From Cellulosimicrobium sp. Marseille-Q4280 (GTDB lineage Bacteria; Actinomycetota; Actinomycetes; Actinomycetales; Cellulomonadaceae), in assembly GCF_943181405.1 (NCBI RefSeq), contig NZ_CALPBY010000001.1, forward strand, positions 868,001-932,000: 64,000 nt of DNA, given 5' to 3'. The position numbers and the translations under genes were made by a program. Shown piece after piece: positions 25,674-33,985 of the stretch; position 1 is the stretch's first letter, and each line of letters begins with the position of its first letter. The notes beneath the pieces were generated by a model. The model was not told the DNA's origin, made no database searches, and saw only the letters and a program-made list of their open reading frames with translations.

Positions 25674-26171
25674 TCAGGCGTCCCGCCGCGGGGTGCCCGA
25701 CGTCGCGTCGCCGCCCGGCGTGCGCCCGTCACCGGGAGCTGGCCCGTCGCCGGGTGTCCGCCCGTCGCCCGGTGCGGCACCGCCGTCGCCTCCGGCACCG
25801 TCCGGCGCCGTGCTGCCTGCCGGACCCGTGATCGGGCCGTCCGGGCCGATGCCCTGCACCTCGGCGTTGTGCCGCATGCGGCGGAGCTGGCGCGAGAGCG
25901 CGAAGAACAGCGCGACCGCGGCGAGCGCGACCGCGAAGATCGCGAGGAAGCCCGCGAGCCCCGGCGACACGTCGGTGGGCTCGAGGTCCTCGCGCAGCGG
26001 GTCGTCGGACGGGCTCGGGGTCGCCGTCTCCGTGACGACCTCCGCCGCCCACCCGGGGCCGCCCGCGACGGCGAGCGCCCCGTCGCCCGGCACACCCAGG
26101 TCGAGCAGCACGCCGTCGAGCAGCCCGGCGTCGACCGGGCCGGAGCCGAGGGACCCGGTCACCGCGCTCAT
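25674..26171 (-). CDS. Single-pass membrane protein with acidic head and Pro/Gly repeat tail
   Basis: A 165-residue protein of no recognised family. Residues 1-70 are small and acidic with a Thr/Ser/Pro/Asp stretch. One transmembrane helix (SPGLAGFLAIFAVALAAVALFF, about 69-91) is followed by a basic stop-transfer segment, RQLRRMRHN. The C-terminal third is low-complexity Gly/Pro/Asp/Thr with repeated PGDGRTPGDG-type units. ATGA overlap with mca and near-contact with the nitrilase gene show co-translation. In related actinobacteria a small membrane protein often follows mca, but no role is established. Confidence 0.8.
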   Translation of the reverse strand: MSAVTGSLGSGPVDAGLLDGVLLDLGVPGDGALAVAGGPGWAAEVVTETATPSPSDDPLREDLEPTDVSPGLAGFLAIFAVALAAVALFFALSRQLRRMRHNAEVQGIGPDGPITGPAGSTAPDGAGGDGGAAPGDGRTPGDGPAPGDGRTPGGDATSGTPRRDA

Positions 26172-27115
26172 GCCGCGCTCCCCGACGTGCCGACGTGCTC
26201 GCGCACGCCCGCGAACAGGTCGTCCTCGGGAAGGTCCACGGGCACGCGCGACTCCGCGAGCTCGTACTCCTCGAACGGCCACACGTCGACCTCGAGGTCG
26301 CGCGGGATCGCGAAGAAGAAGCCGTCGGGGTCGATCTGCGACGCGTGCGCGATGAGCGCGGCGTCGCGCTGCGCGTAGTAGCGCGCCACGGGGACGCGCG
26401 TCGTGACCTGGCGCTCCGGGATCTCGCGCGCGGACCGGGACTCGACCCAGTCGCCGAACGGCGACTCGAGGCCGGCGCCCTGCATCGCCTCGTGCAGCGT
26501 CCGGATGCGGTTCATCGAGAAGTCGTGGTTGTAGTACAGCTTGAGCGGGGCCCACGGCGCCGCGCCGCCCTCGCGCCGGTAGCGGTCGGGGTCGCCCGCG
26601 GCGTGGAAGGCCTCGAACGCGACCCGGTGGCACATCACGTGGTCGGGGTGGGGGTACCCGCCCGACGGGTCGTAGGTGGTCATGACGTGCGGGCGGAACT
26701 CGCGTACGAGCTCGACGAGCGGCGCCGCCGCCTCCTCGAGCGGCACCAGTCCGAAGCAGCCGTCCGGCAGGGGCGGCAGCGGGTCGCCCTCGGGCAGGCC
26801 GGAGTCCACGAAGCCGAGCCACTGCTGACGGACACCGAGCGCCCGCGCGGCCGCCGCCATCTCCTCGCGGCGCAGCGCCCGCATGCCCTCGACGTCCGCG
26901 GGGCCCGTCCCGAAGCTCGGGTTGAGGATGTCGCCGCGCTCACCGCCCGTGCACGTCGCGACGAGCACCTCCACGCCCTCCGCCGCGTAGCGGGCCGTGG
27001 TCGCGGCCCCCTTGCTCGACTCGTCGTCCGGGTGCGCGTGCACGGCGAGGAGCCGCAACGGCTCCTGCTCGCCGTGGTCGCGGCGGGGCGTCGGTCCGGC
27101 CGTGGGATCGGCCAC
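26168..27115 (-). CDS. mca: Mycothiol S-conjugate amidase
   Basis: A 315-residue zinc amidase of the MshB/Mca (LmbE-like) fold, which cleaves mycothiol conjugates to release exportable mercapturates in thiol-based detoxification. AVHAHPDDESSKGAA (residues 24-38) gives the His-x-x-Asp-Asp zinc site; YPHPDHVMCH gives the second histidine motif. The length and the LEVDVWPFEEYE tail match Mca rather than the shorter MshB. GTG 27115 is preceded by GGGAGG. It is the first gene of a three-gene operon with a small membrane protein and a nitrilase-family hydrolase. It marks the host as a mycothiol-producing actinobacterium. Confidence 0.93.
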   Translation of the reverse strand: MADPTAGPTPRRDHGEQEPLRLLAVHAHPDDESSKGAATTARYAAEGVEVLVATCTGGERGDILNPSFGTGPADVEGMRALRREEMAAAARALGVRQQWLGFVDSGLPEGDPLPPLPDGCFGLVPLEEAAAPLVELVREFRPHVMTTYDPSGGYPHPDHVMCHRVAFEAFHAAGDPDRYRREGGAAPWAPLKLYYNHDFSMNRIRTLHEAMQGAGLESPFGDWVESRSAREIPERQVTTRVPVARYYAQRDAALIAHASQIDPDGFFFAIPRDLEVDVWPFEEYELAESRVPVDLPEDDLFAGVREHVGTSGSAA

Positions 27116-27339
27116 TGGTCCTCCCGGGATACCTCGTGCGTCTCCGCGCAGGCGCCCGGGCGCGCGACACGGTCGGGTCCCGGCCGTGCCACGGCACCTG
27201 CCGGGCTCTGCGAAGATGGTCGAGGACCATGATCCCCCACCCCGCCCACCGCTGACGAACCCCGCCGCAGCCGGACCCGCCCCCGGCGACCGCGACGGCC
27301 GGAGCCGACCGGCGGGCCGCCGAACCAGGACACCCCGAC

Positions 27340-27773
27340 GTGACGAACGAGACCACCGCCCCGCGCCCGCCCCCGCCACGCCCGCACGGCCGCCCGCGGG
27401 ACGGTACGGGCCGGAGCCGACGGTGCGACGTCGACGCCTGGCGATCGCGGCGATCGCGGCACTGGCAGTGGTGGGGCTCGCGGTCGTCGTCGCCATCGGG
27501 ATCCGGTTCGCGAGCGAGCCGGTGCGGCACAAGCTCGTCGGGTTCGACGTCGTGGACTCCGAGCGCGTCGACGTGACGTTCGAGGTCTCCATGGAGCCCG
27601 GGACCGTCGCGGAGTGCACCGTCGACACGATGGCGGACAGCTACGCGCAGGTCGGCACGCTCGACGTGACCGTCGGCCCGGTGGACACGCTCGAGTCCCG
27701 CTGGACCGTGAGCGTCGCCACGTCCGAGCTGGCGACGACGGGCGTCGTCGAGTCGTGCCGCGTCGTGGAGTGA
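27340..27773 (+). CDS. DUF4307 membrane protein, apparent one-base frameshift near N-terminus
   Basis: A small protein with the DUF4307 layout: Pro-rich N-terminus, RYGPEP motif, basic patch, one transmembrane helix (LAIAAIAALAVVGLAVVVAI) and an extracytoplasmic beta-rich domain with two cysteines. GTG 27340 has AGGA upstream and strong GC third-position bias, but its frame fails after about 12 codons, while the conserved RYGPEP-helix part lies one frame away. One extra C in the CCCCC run at 27370-27374 would join them into about 144 residues. The only uninterrupted alternative starts at ATG 27216, which lacks a ribosome-binding site. It is divergent from mca. Function unknown. Confidence 0.65.
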
Positions 27774-27872
27774 CCCTTCTCACCCGCTCACCCCGGCCCT
27801 CCTGGACCGCGCCCCGGCCGTGAGCCCGGGGGTCGTGACCTGCGTCGTCGTCGGCACGTGGGTGCCCTTTGA

Positions 27873-27878
27873 TACCCT
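27873..27878 (+). promoter_or_regulatory. Candidate -10 of greA with long 5' leader
   Basis: GATACCCT at 27871-27878 contains TACCCT, the clearest -10-like hexamer in the 336-base gap before greA. It implies an untranslated leader of about 220 bases. Nothing else in the gap could be assigned; the greA frame stays open through most of the leader but shows no earlier ribosome-binding site. Confidence 0.35.
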
Positions 27879-28109
27879 GAGGGATTCCTGCGCAGGACTG
27901 CGCCCGGACGAGCCGTGCCCGTCGAGACCGACGCGCCGGCCGCCGTCGGGCACCGGAGCACCGCGCGGAGACCCAGCCACATGCGCTGCCACCCGGGCAG
28001 CGTCACCGACCCGGGCAGGCAGGCGCACCGCGAGAGCTCGCGCCTCGGCTGCCCGCACCTGCACGGCCGCCGAGGTGCGGCCGTCGACCATGGAAGGAAG
28101 GAGCGAACC

Positions 28110-28592
28110 GTGACCAACACCACCGTCACCTGGCTGACCCAGGAGGCGCACGACAGGCTGCAGGCCGAGCTCGCCCACCTGTCCGGCGAGGGCCGCACCG
28201 AGATCGCCGAGCGCATCGCCGCCGCGCGCGACGAGGGCGACCTCAAGGAGAACGGCGGCTACCACGCCGCGCGCGAGGAGCAGGCCAAGAACGAGGCCCG
28301 CATCCGCGAGCTCACCGAGAAGCTGCGCAACGTGCAGATCGGCACGCCGCCGGACGACGGCAAGGTCGAGCCCGGCATGGTCGTGACCGCCGAGGTCGCG
28401 GGCGACGAGATGACCTTCCTGCTCGGCTCCCGCGAGATCGCCGGCACGACGGACCTCGACGTGTACTCGCCGACGTCGCCGCTCGGCGCCGCGATCGACG
28501 GCAAGTCCATCGGGGACGCGACGAGCTACACCGCGCCCAACGGCAACGAGATCGCCGTGAAGATCACCGGCGCCAAGCCGTTCGAGGGCTGA
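28110..28592 (+). CDS. greA: Transcription elongation factor GreA
   Basis: A 160-residue protein with both GreA parts. The N-terminal antiparallel coiled coil (about 1-78) contains RIAAARDEGDLKENGGYHAAREEQ, with the acidic tip (Asp/Glu) that stimulates RNA cleavage in backtracked polymerase. The C-terminal FKBP-like domain ends ISPTSPLGAAI-type sequence and AVKITGAKPFEG. GTG 28110 is preceded by the strong AAGGAAGGAG. It is monocistronic, with a perfect hairpin terminator 31 bases after the stop. Confidence 0.96.
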   Translation: MTNTTVTWLTQEAHDRLQAELAHLSGEGRTEIAERIAAARDEGDLKENGGYHAAREEQAKNEARIRELTEKLRNVQIGTPPDDGKVEPGMVVTAEVAGDEMTFLLGSREIAGTTDLDVYSPTSPLGAAIDGKSIGDATSYTAPNGNEIAVKITGAKPFEG

Positions 28593-28622
28593 CGACCTCC
28601 CTCACGACGACGCACGCCTGCC

Positions 28623-28659
28623 ACGACGGCCCGGCACCCATCGGGTGCCGGGCCGTCGT
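28623..28659. terminator. greA terminator
   Basis: A perfect 17-bp stem (28623-28639 with 28643-28659) and a three-base loop, beginning 31 bases after the greA stop. Confidence 0.85.
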
Positions 28660-28688
28660 CGTACCACCAGATCCCGCGGTCGTGCCCA

Positions 28689-28746
28689 CGAGATGCGGCT
28701 CGTCGTCGCTCCCGCCGCACGTCGGACGACCACTTCTCGCCTCTCG
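28689..28746. repeat. 58-nt imperfect hairpin element, copy A
   Basis: It begins CGAGATGCG and ends TCTCG, with partially complementary arms. It is the same length as copy B at 29858-29915 and shares nearly identical arm ends and the internal CGACCAC. The two copies bracket the frameshifted DUF559 gene. Confidence 0.6.
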
Positions 28747-28836
28747 ATCCCTGCTCCGGGCAGGCCGGTGCCGCCGTCGTCCACAGTCTCGGTCCGGGGC
28801 CACCACGGCGAGGCGGGCGACGCCACACTGACCGAC

Positions 28837-29831
28837 GTGCTGCCACCCCTTCCCGAGCCTCCGTTCCTCGTCGCCACCGCCCTCGCCTTCGGCGCGACCC
28901 GCCGCCAGCTGCGGTCGCCACGTCTGCACGCACCGGTCCGCGGGGTGCGCATGGACGTGGGCCTCGCCGACGACGTCCGCGGCGTGACCGCGGCGGTGCA
29001 GCTCGTCCTCCCGGACGACGCGGCGTTCTCCCACACGACGGCGGCCGCACTGTGGGACCTGCCGCTGCCGCGGGGCGTCACGGGGACGGGCCCGCTCCAT
29101 GTGACCGGCCCCGCTGGCCGGCGGTCGATCGACGCCCTCCACGTCGTGTCGCACGCCGGGCTCGCGCCGGTCGACGTCGCGGTCCGGCACGGGGTACGCA
29201 CGACGCGACCCGACCGCACCTGGGCCGACCTCGGCGCGCTCGTCGCAGGCCGGCAGGCGGGACCGTCGCTCGGGCCGACCGACCTCGTCGTCGTCACGGA
29301 CGCCCTGCTCCCGGGCGCGGACGAACCCGGCCCTGCCCTCGTGAGCTGCTCGAAGCGCGACTCGCGACATGGTCGGGTCGCCGGGGCTCCACGTCGCTGA
29401 CCCTGGCGCTCGAGCGGTCGCGCCGGTTCGTCGACTCACCGATGGAGACGCGGCTGCGGCTGCAGCTGGTCGACTCGGGGTTTCCGTGCCCGGTCGTCGG
29501 CGCGGACGTCTTCGACGACGACGGCCGGTGGGTCGCCCGACCGGACCTGTGCTGGCCTGGGCTGCGGATCGCGGTCGAGTACGACGGCGCGCACCACCTC
29601 GTCTCCGCGAAGCAGCGCCTGGACGACGTCGCCCGTCAGGAGGAGCTCGAGCGGTTGGGCTGGCGCGTGATCGTGCTGTTCGCGCACGACGTCCTGCGGC
29701 GATGGCCCAGCACGGAGAGCCGCGTGCTCCAGGCCTTCGTCGACCGCGGCGTCCGTCCGGACGAGCTGCCCGACGCCCCGGACGTGGCGACCCGGCCACG
29801 CGTCGTGACGCCGTCCTGGTCGCGATCGTGA
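28837..29831 (+). pseudogene. AbiEi-like/DUF559 (Vsr-fold) protein, frameshifted
   Basis: Two frames carry one recognisable protein. The first (GTG 28837 to about 29340) has a helical region and the HTTAAALWDLPLPRG segment typical of the AbiEi-like/DUF559 proteins common in Micrococcales. The second (about 29341-29831) has SPMETRLRLQLVDSGFPCPVVG, then LCWPGLRIAVEYDGAHH and RQEELERLGWRVIVLF, the conserved PD-(D/E)XK-like DUF559 core. Adding a single C at the 29340/29341 junction restores PALRELLEARLATW and a 331-residue protein. It is either a recent pseudogene or a sequencing error. A CACACT hexamer seven bases before GTG 28837 suggests a leaderless start. Confidence 0.8.
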
Positions 29832-29857
29832 CCCGCGGTGGCTCCCGTCCGGCCAAG

Positions 29858-29915
29858 CGAGATGCGAGTAGTGGTCGTCGTCGAGCGTGCCGGAGCGACC
29901 ACGAGTCGCGTCTCG
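29858..29915. repeat. 58-nt imperfect hairpin element, copy B
   Basis: Arms 29858-29877 and 29896-29915 are complementary at 17 of 20 positions around an 18-nt loop. It is homologous to copy A at 28689-28746 and starts 27 bases after the DUF559 stop, so it could also end transcription. Confidence 0.65.
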
Positions 29916-29928
29916 CCAGGTCGCGAGG

Positions 29929-31200
29929 TCAGCCGGGCGACGTCCGCTCCGACCGCTCGACGCGGTAGCCCTCGGCGCGCAGCCGCGCGACGAGCTCGTC
30001 GCAGTGCTCGGGACCCTTCGTCTCGACCTGCATGCGCACCCACGCCTCCCCGATCGCGAGCCCGACGTCCGTGCGGTCGTGGTCGATGTGCATGACGTTC
30101 CCGCGCAGGGAGGAGATGATCTCGAGCAACCCGGCGAGCGCGCCGGGCCGGTCGTCGAGCAGCACCTGGAGCTGGATGTACCGGCCCGCTGCGGCGAGGC
30201 CGTGGCGCACGACGCGCAGCAGGACGAGCGGGTCGACGTTCCCGCCGGAGAGGACCACGACGACCGGCCCCTCCAGGGGCGCAGCACCCGCGGTCGGGTC
30301 GGCGACGTCGAGCGCGCGCGACGCCGCGAGCAGAGCGGCCACGCCTGCCGCCCCGGCCGGCTCGACGAGGAGCTTCGCGCGCTCGGCCACCATGAGCAGC
30401 GAGCGGGAGATCTCCTCCTCGGTGACGGTGCGCACCTCGACGCCGTGACGGGCGAGGATCTCGAACGGGACGGCGCCCGGCGTGCCGACCGCGATTCCGT
30501 CGGCCATGGTCGCGGCGACCCGCGACGTCGTGGGCTCGCCGGCGGCGAGCGACGCCGGGTAGGCCGCGGCGCGGGCGGCCTGCACGCCGACGACACGCAC
30601 GTGCGGGGCGGCCTCCGCGAACGTCGCCGCGAGCCCCGCGACGAGCCCGCCGCCGCCGAGCGGCGCGACGACGGTCCGCACGTCGGGCACCTGCTCGAGG
30701 ATCTCGAGCGCGATCGTGCCCTGCCCGGCGACGACGTCGGGGTGGTCGAACGGGTGGATGAGCACCGCACCCGTGCGCTCCGCCTCGGCCCGCGCCGCGG
30801 CGAGCGTCGCGTCGACGTCCTCCCCCACGAGCCGGACCTCCGCCCCGTACTGGCGGGTCGCCGCGACCTTGGGCAGGGCGGCGTCGACCGGCATGTACAC
30901 GACGGCGCGGATGCCCAGCAGGCCGGCGGCGAACGCGACGCCCTGCGCGTGGTTCCCCGCGCTCGCCGCGACGACGCCGCGCGCCTTCTCGTCGGCCGAG
31001 AGCCGGGCCATGCGCACGTACGCGCCGCGGACCTTGAACGACCCCGCGCGCTGCAGGTTCTCGCACTTGAGCAGCACGCGGACGCCGGCCGCCTCGCTGA
31101 TGGCGCGCGACGTCTGCACGGGCGTGACCGTCGCGACGCCGTCGAGCAGGCGGGCCGCGTCCCGGACGTTGGCGAGCGTGACGTGGTCGGGACCGCTCAT
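29929..31200 (-). CDS. ilvA: Threonine ammonia-lyase (threonine dehydratase)
   Basis: A 423-residue PLP enzyme deaminating threonine to 2-oxobutyrate, the entry to isoleucine synthesis or threonine catabolism. The PLP lysine is Lys56 in RAGSFKVRGAY; ASAGNHAQGVA binds phosphate-side groups, and PLGGGGLVAG is the glycine loop. Residues from about 340 form a single ACT domain (IQLQVLLDDRPGALAGLLEIIS), as in the shorter, less feedback-sensitive type. ATG 31200 overlaps the stop of the upstream permease gene (ATGA), so the two are co-translated. Confidence 0.93.
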   Translation of the reverse strand: MSGPDHVTLANVRDAARLLDGVATVTPVQTSRAISEAAGVRVLLKCENLQRAGSFKVRGAYVRMARLSADEKARGVVAASAGNHAQGVAFAAGLLGIRAVVYMPVDAALPKVAATRQYGAEVRLVGEDVDATLAAARAEAERTGAVLIHPFDHPDVVAGQGTIALEILEQVPDVRTVVAPLGGGGLVAGLAATFAEAAPHVRVVGVQAARAAAYPASLAAGEPTTSRVAATMADGIAVGTPGAVPFEILARHGVEVRTVTEEEISRSLLMVAERAKLLVEPAGAAGVAALLAASRALDVADPTAGAAPLEGPVVVVLSGGNVDPLVLLRVVRHGLAAAGRYIQLQVLLDDRPGALAGLLEIISSLRGNVMHIDHDRTDVGLAIGEAWVRMQVETKGPEHCDELVARLRAEGYRVERSERTSPG

Positions 31201-32507
31201 GCGGACGGGCCGTCGCCGGCGTCCTCGGTGCTCGCGACGGGAGAGTCCTCCTGGCCCGGCGCGGCGCGGCGGCGTCCCACCCACGTCCGGCGGGTGGGCT
31301 CGTCGAGATCGGCCTCCGCGCGCGTGACGACCGGGGGCTGCGGGCTCCCCCGGACGACGACGCGGTCGTCGGTCCCGAGCTCGGGGAACTTGTCGTGCCC
31401 GTGCAGGTAGAGGACCACGGTGTTGAGGACGGCGGCGATCGGGACCGCGAACAGGGCCCCGAGGATGCCCGCCGCGAAGCTGCCCGCCGCGACGACGAGC
31501 AGGACCGCGACCGGGTGCAGCGAGACCGCGTGCCCCATGAGGAACGGCTGGAGGATGTGTCCCTCGATCTGCTGCACGAGCAGGACGATCGCGAGCATGA
31601 TCAGCGCCTGCGGCCAGCCCTGCGCCACGAGGACGACGAGCACCGCGATCGAGCCGGTGACGATCGCACCGACGATCGGGATGAACGAGCCGACGAACAC
31701 GAGGATGGCCAGCGGCAGCGCGAGGGACGGCACGAAGAACGCCGCACCGATGCCGATACCGACGGCGTCGACCGCGGCCACGAGGATCTGGGTCCGGGTG
31801 TAGGCGGACAGCGTGATGATGCCCCGGCGCCCCGCCTGGTGCACGCGGTCGCGCGACCGGAGCGGGAGGAGCCCGACGGCCCAGGACCAGATGGTCCGGC
31901 CGTCGAGCAGGAAGAAGAACGTGCAGAACAGCGCGATGAGCGCGCCCGCGAGCACGTGGCCGACCGTGGTGGCGGCGCCCAGGGCGCCGGACACGATGCT
32001 GCTCTGGTTCTCGGAGAGGGCGGACTGCGCCTGGTCGAGGTAGGAGTCGAGCGTCACCGAGTCGAGCTTCAGCGGGCCGTCGGCGAGCCAGGCGGTGAAC
32101 TGCTGGAACCCCTCGACCGCTTGGTCGCGCAGCTCCTGGAAGCCGCTGACGATCTGCTGCCCGGCGAGCGTCACGAGCCCCGCGACGACGAGCAGCAGCC
32201 CGAGGAGCGCGACGCCCGACGCCAGCCCGCGCGACATGCCGAGCCGGCGCTGGCAGAACCGCTGCACGGGGGTGAGCAGCACCGTGAGCAGGAGCGCGAC
32301 GGCGATCGGCACGACGATCACCTTGAGCTGCGTGACGACCCACAGGGTCGCGGCGACGAGCGCGCCGATGAGCAGCAGCCGCCACGACCAGGCGGCGGCC
32401 GCGCGCACCGAGTCCGGCACCGCCGCCGCACCGGGTCGACCCGGCGGGAGCGGGGAGGGGTCTGCGGTCTGCTCGTGCTGGTCCGGCCGGTCGGTCTGCG
32501 CGCTCAC
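31197..32507 (-). CDS. AI-2E family transporter (PerM-like permease)
   Basis: A 436-residue membrane protein. A Pro-rich cytoplasmic head (about 1-40) precedes seven or eight helices arranged 2+1+5, with the large polar loop around residues 105-150. VGSFIPIVGAIVTGSIAVLV, QQIEGHILQPFLMGHAVSLHP and AAGILGALFAVPIAAVLNT are signature stretches of the PF01594 family. Characterised members export autoinducer-2 or exchange Na+/H+; the substrate here is unknown. TAGTGT at 32514-32519 ends six bases before GTG 32507, a leaderless arrangement. ilvA follows by ATGA overlap. Confidence 0.9.
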   Translation of the reverse strand: MSAQTDRPDQHEQTADPSPLPPGRPGAAAVPDSVRAAAAWSWRLLLIGALVAATLWVVTQLKVIVVPIAVALLLTVLLTPVQRFCQRRLGMSRGLASGVALLGLLLVVAGLVTLAGQQIVSGFQELRDQAVEGFQQFTAWLADGPLKLDSVTLDSYLDQAQSALSENQSSIVSGALGAATTVGHVLAGALIALFCTFFFLLDGRTIWSWAVGLLPLRSRDRVHQAGRRGIITLSAYTRTQILVAAVDAVGIGIGAAFFVPSLALPLAILVFVGSFIPIVGAIVTGSIAVLVVLVAQGWPQALIMLAIVLLVQQIEGHILQPFLMGHAVSLHPVAVLLVVAAGSFAAGILGALFAVPIAAVLNTVVLYLHGHDKFPELGTDDRVVVRGSPQPPVVTRAEADLDEPTRRTWVGRRRAAPGQEDSPVASTEDAGDGPSA

Positions 32508-32590
32508 AGCGCAACACTAGGCGAGCGGGCACCCGGTCGCGCGTACCGGCACCACGCGTCCGCCGGATCTGCCTCGTCCGGCGGTGTGCG

Positions 32591-33844
32591 TCACGACAGC
32601 GCGCGGTCGAGGTCGGCGATGAGGTCCTCGACGTCCTCGATACCGACGGACAGGCGCACCAGGTCGTCCGGCACCTCGAGCGCCGTGCCGGCGACCGAGC
32701 CGTGGGTCATGCGCCCCGGGTGCTCGACGAGCGACTCGACCCCGCCCAGCGACTCCGCGAGCGTGAAGACCTGCGTGCGCCCGCACACGTCGAGCGCCTT
32801 CGCCTCGGTGCCAACGCGGAACGACACCATGCCGCCGAACCCGCTCATCTGGCGGGCCGCGACCTCGTGGCCCGGGTGGGACGCGAGACCCGGGTAGATC
32901 ACCTGCGTCACGGCCGGGTGCTGCTCGAGGAACGCCGCGACGGCCGCGGCGTTGGCCTGGTGCCGGTCCATGCGCACCGCGAGCGTCTTGAGCCCGCGGA
33001 GCGTGAGCCACGCGTCGAACGGTCCCGCGACGGCGCCGGACGCGTTCTGGTGGAAGCCCACCGCGCCCGCGACGTCGGTCCCGCCCGCGGGCGACGCGAG
33101 GCCGCCGGGGAGCTGGGCGCTCGCCGCGACGACGAGCGCTCCCCCCACCACGTCCGAGTGCCCGCCGACGTACTTCGTCGTCGAGTGCACGACGACGTCC
33201 GCGCCGAGCGCGAGCGGCTGCTGGAGGTACGGCGTCGCGAACGTGTTGTCGACGACGAGCAGCGCGCCCGCCTCGTGAGCGATCTCCGCGAGCGCCGAGA
33301 CGTCCGAGATCCCGAGCAGCGGGTTCGTCGGCGTCTCGACCCACACGACCTTGGTCGACCCGGGTCGGACGGCGGCGCGCACCGCGTCGAGGTTCGCCAG
33401 GTCCGTGAGGTCGACCGGGGTGTGCTCGATCCCCCAGGGGCCGAACACGCGGTGGACGAGCCGGTACGTACCGCCGTACGCGTCGTTCGGGAACACGACG
33501 TGGTCCCCCGGGCGCAGCACGGCGCGCAGGAGGGTGTCCTCCGCGGCGAGGCCGGACGCGAAGGCGAAGCCGCGCGCGGCAGGCGACCCGTCCGCCGTCG
33601 GGCCCAGCCCTCCGGACTCCGCGGCCGCGAGTGCCTCCTCGAGCGCCGTGCGCGTCGGGTTCGCGGAGCGCGAGTACTCGTACCCGCCGCGCAGGCCGCC
33701 CACACCGTCCTGCTTGTACGTGGAGACCTGGTGGATGGGCGGGACGACGGCGCCCGTCGTCGGGTCCGGGTCCTGGCCCGCGTGGATGGCGCGGGTGGAG
33801 AAGCCGGTCGTGGTCCAGTCGGGGTGCTCGCTCGAGGTGCTCAC
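32591..33844 (-). CDS. metB: Cystathionine gamma-synthase/lyase (Cys/Met PLP enzyme)
   Basis: A 417-residue PLP enzyme of the Cys/Met metabolism family. The internal aldimine lysine is about Lys224 in HSTTKYVGGHSD; YEYSRSANPTRTALE, NTFATPYLQQPL and SLGGVESLVEHPGRMTH are the family blocks. It either makes cystathionine from an acylated homoserine or splits it; sequence alone does not separate the two. A cbs gene 15 kb away suggests a reverse transsulfuration route with this enzyme. TAGTCT at 33851-33856 ends six bases before GTG 33844, again leaderless. Confidence 0.93.
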   Translation of the reverse strand: MSTSSEHPDWTTTGFSTRAIHAGQDPDPTTGAVVPPIHQVSTYKQDGVGGLRGGYEYSRSANPTRTALEEALAAAESGGLGPTADGSPAARGFAFASGLAAEDTLLRAVLRPGDHVVFPNDAYGGTYRLVHRVFGPWGIEHTPVDLTDLANLDAVRAAVRPGSTKVVWVETPTNPLLGISDVSALAEIAHEAGALLVVDNTFATPYLQQPLALGADVVVHSTTKYVGGHSDVVGGALVVAASAQLPGGLASPAGGTDVAGAVGFHQNASGAVAGPFDAWLTLRGLKTLAVRMDRHQANAAAVAAFLEQHPAVTQVIYPGLASHPGHEVAARQMSGFGGMVSFRVGTEAKALDVCGRTQVFTLAESLGGVESLVEHPGRMTHGSVAGTALEVPDDLVRLSVGIEDVEDLIADLDRALS

Positions 33845-33985
33845 CGTCCCAGACTACGGTCGCGGCCCGAGCCCGCCACGGTCACGGCCCGCGGTGGCGC
33901 GGCCCGACGGCGCGCGGCACGGTGGGAGCACCAGGGCAGCGACCGGCCGCGACCGGTGGTGCCCGCGACGCGGACGGAGGCACGG

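Noticed and set aside
27229-27255. Eight-codon ORF MIPHPAHR upstream of DUF4307
   Set aside because: No promoter at leaderless spacing and no ribosome-binding site; probably chance.
27216-27340. N-terminal extension of the DUF4307 protein from ATG 27216
   Set aside because: No ribosome-binding site, and third-position GC bias is lost near 27320-27340, where a ribosome-binding site and GTG occur in another frame. Kept only as an alternative.
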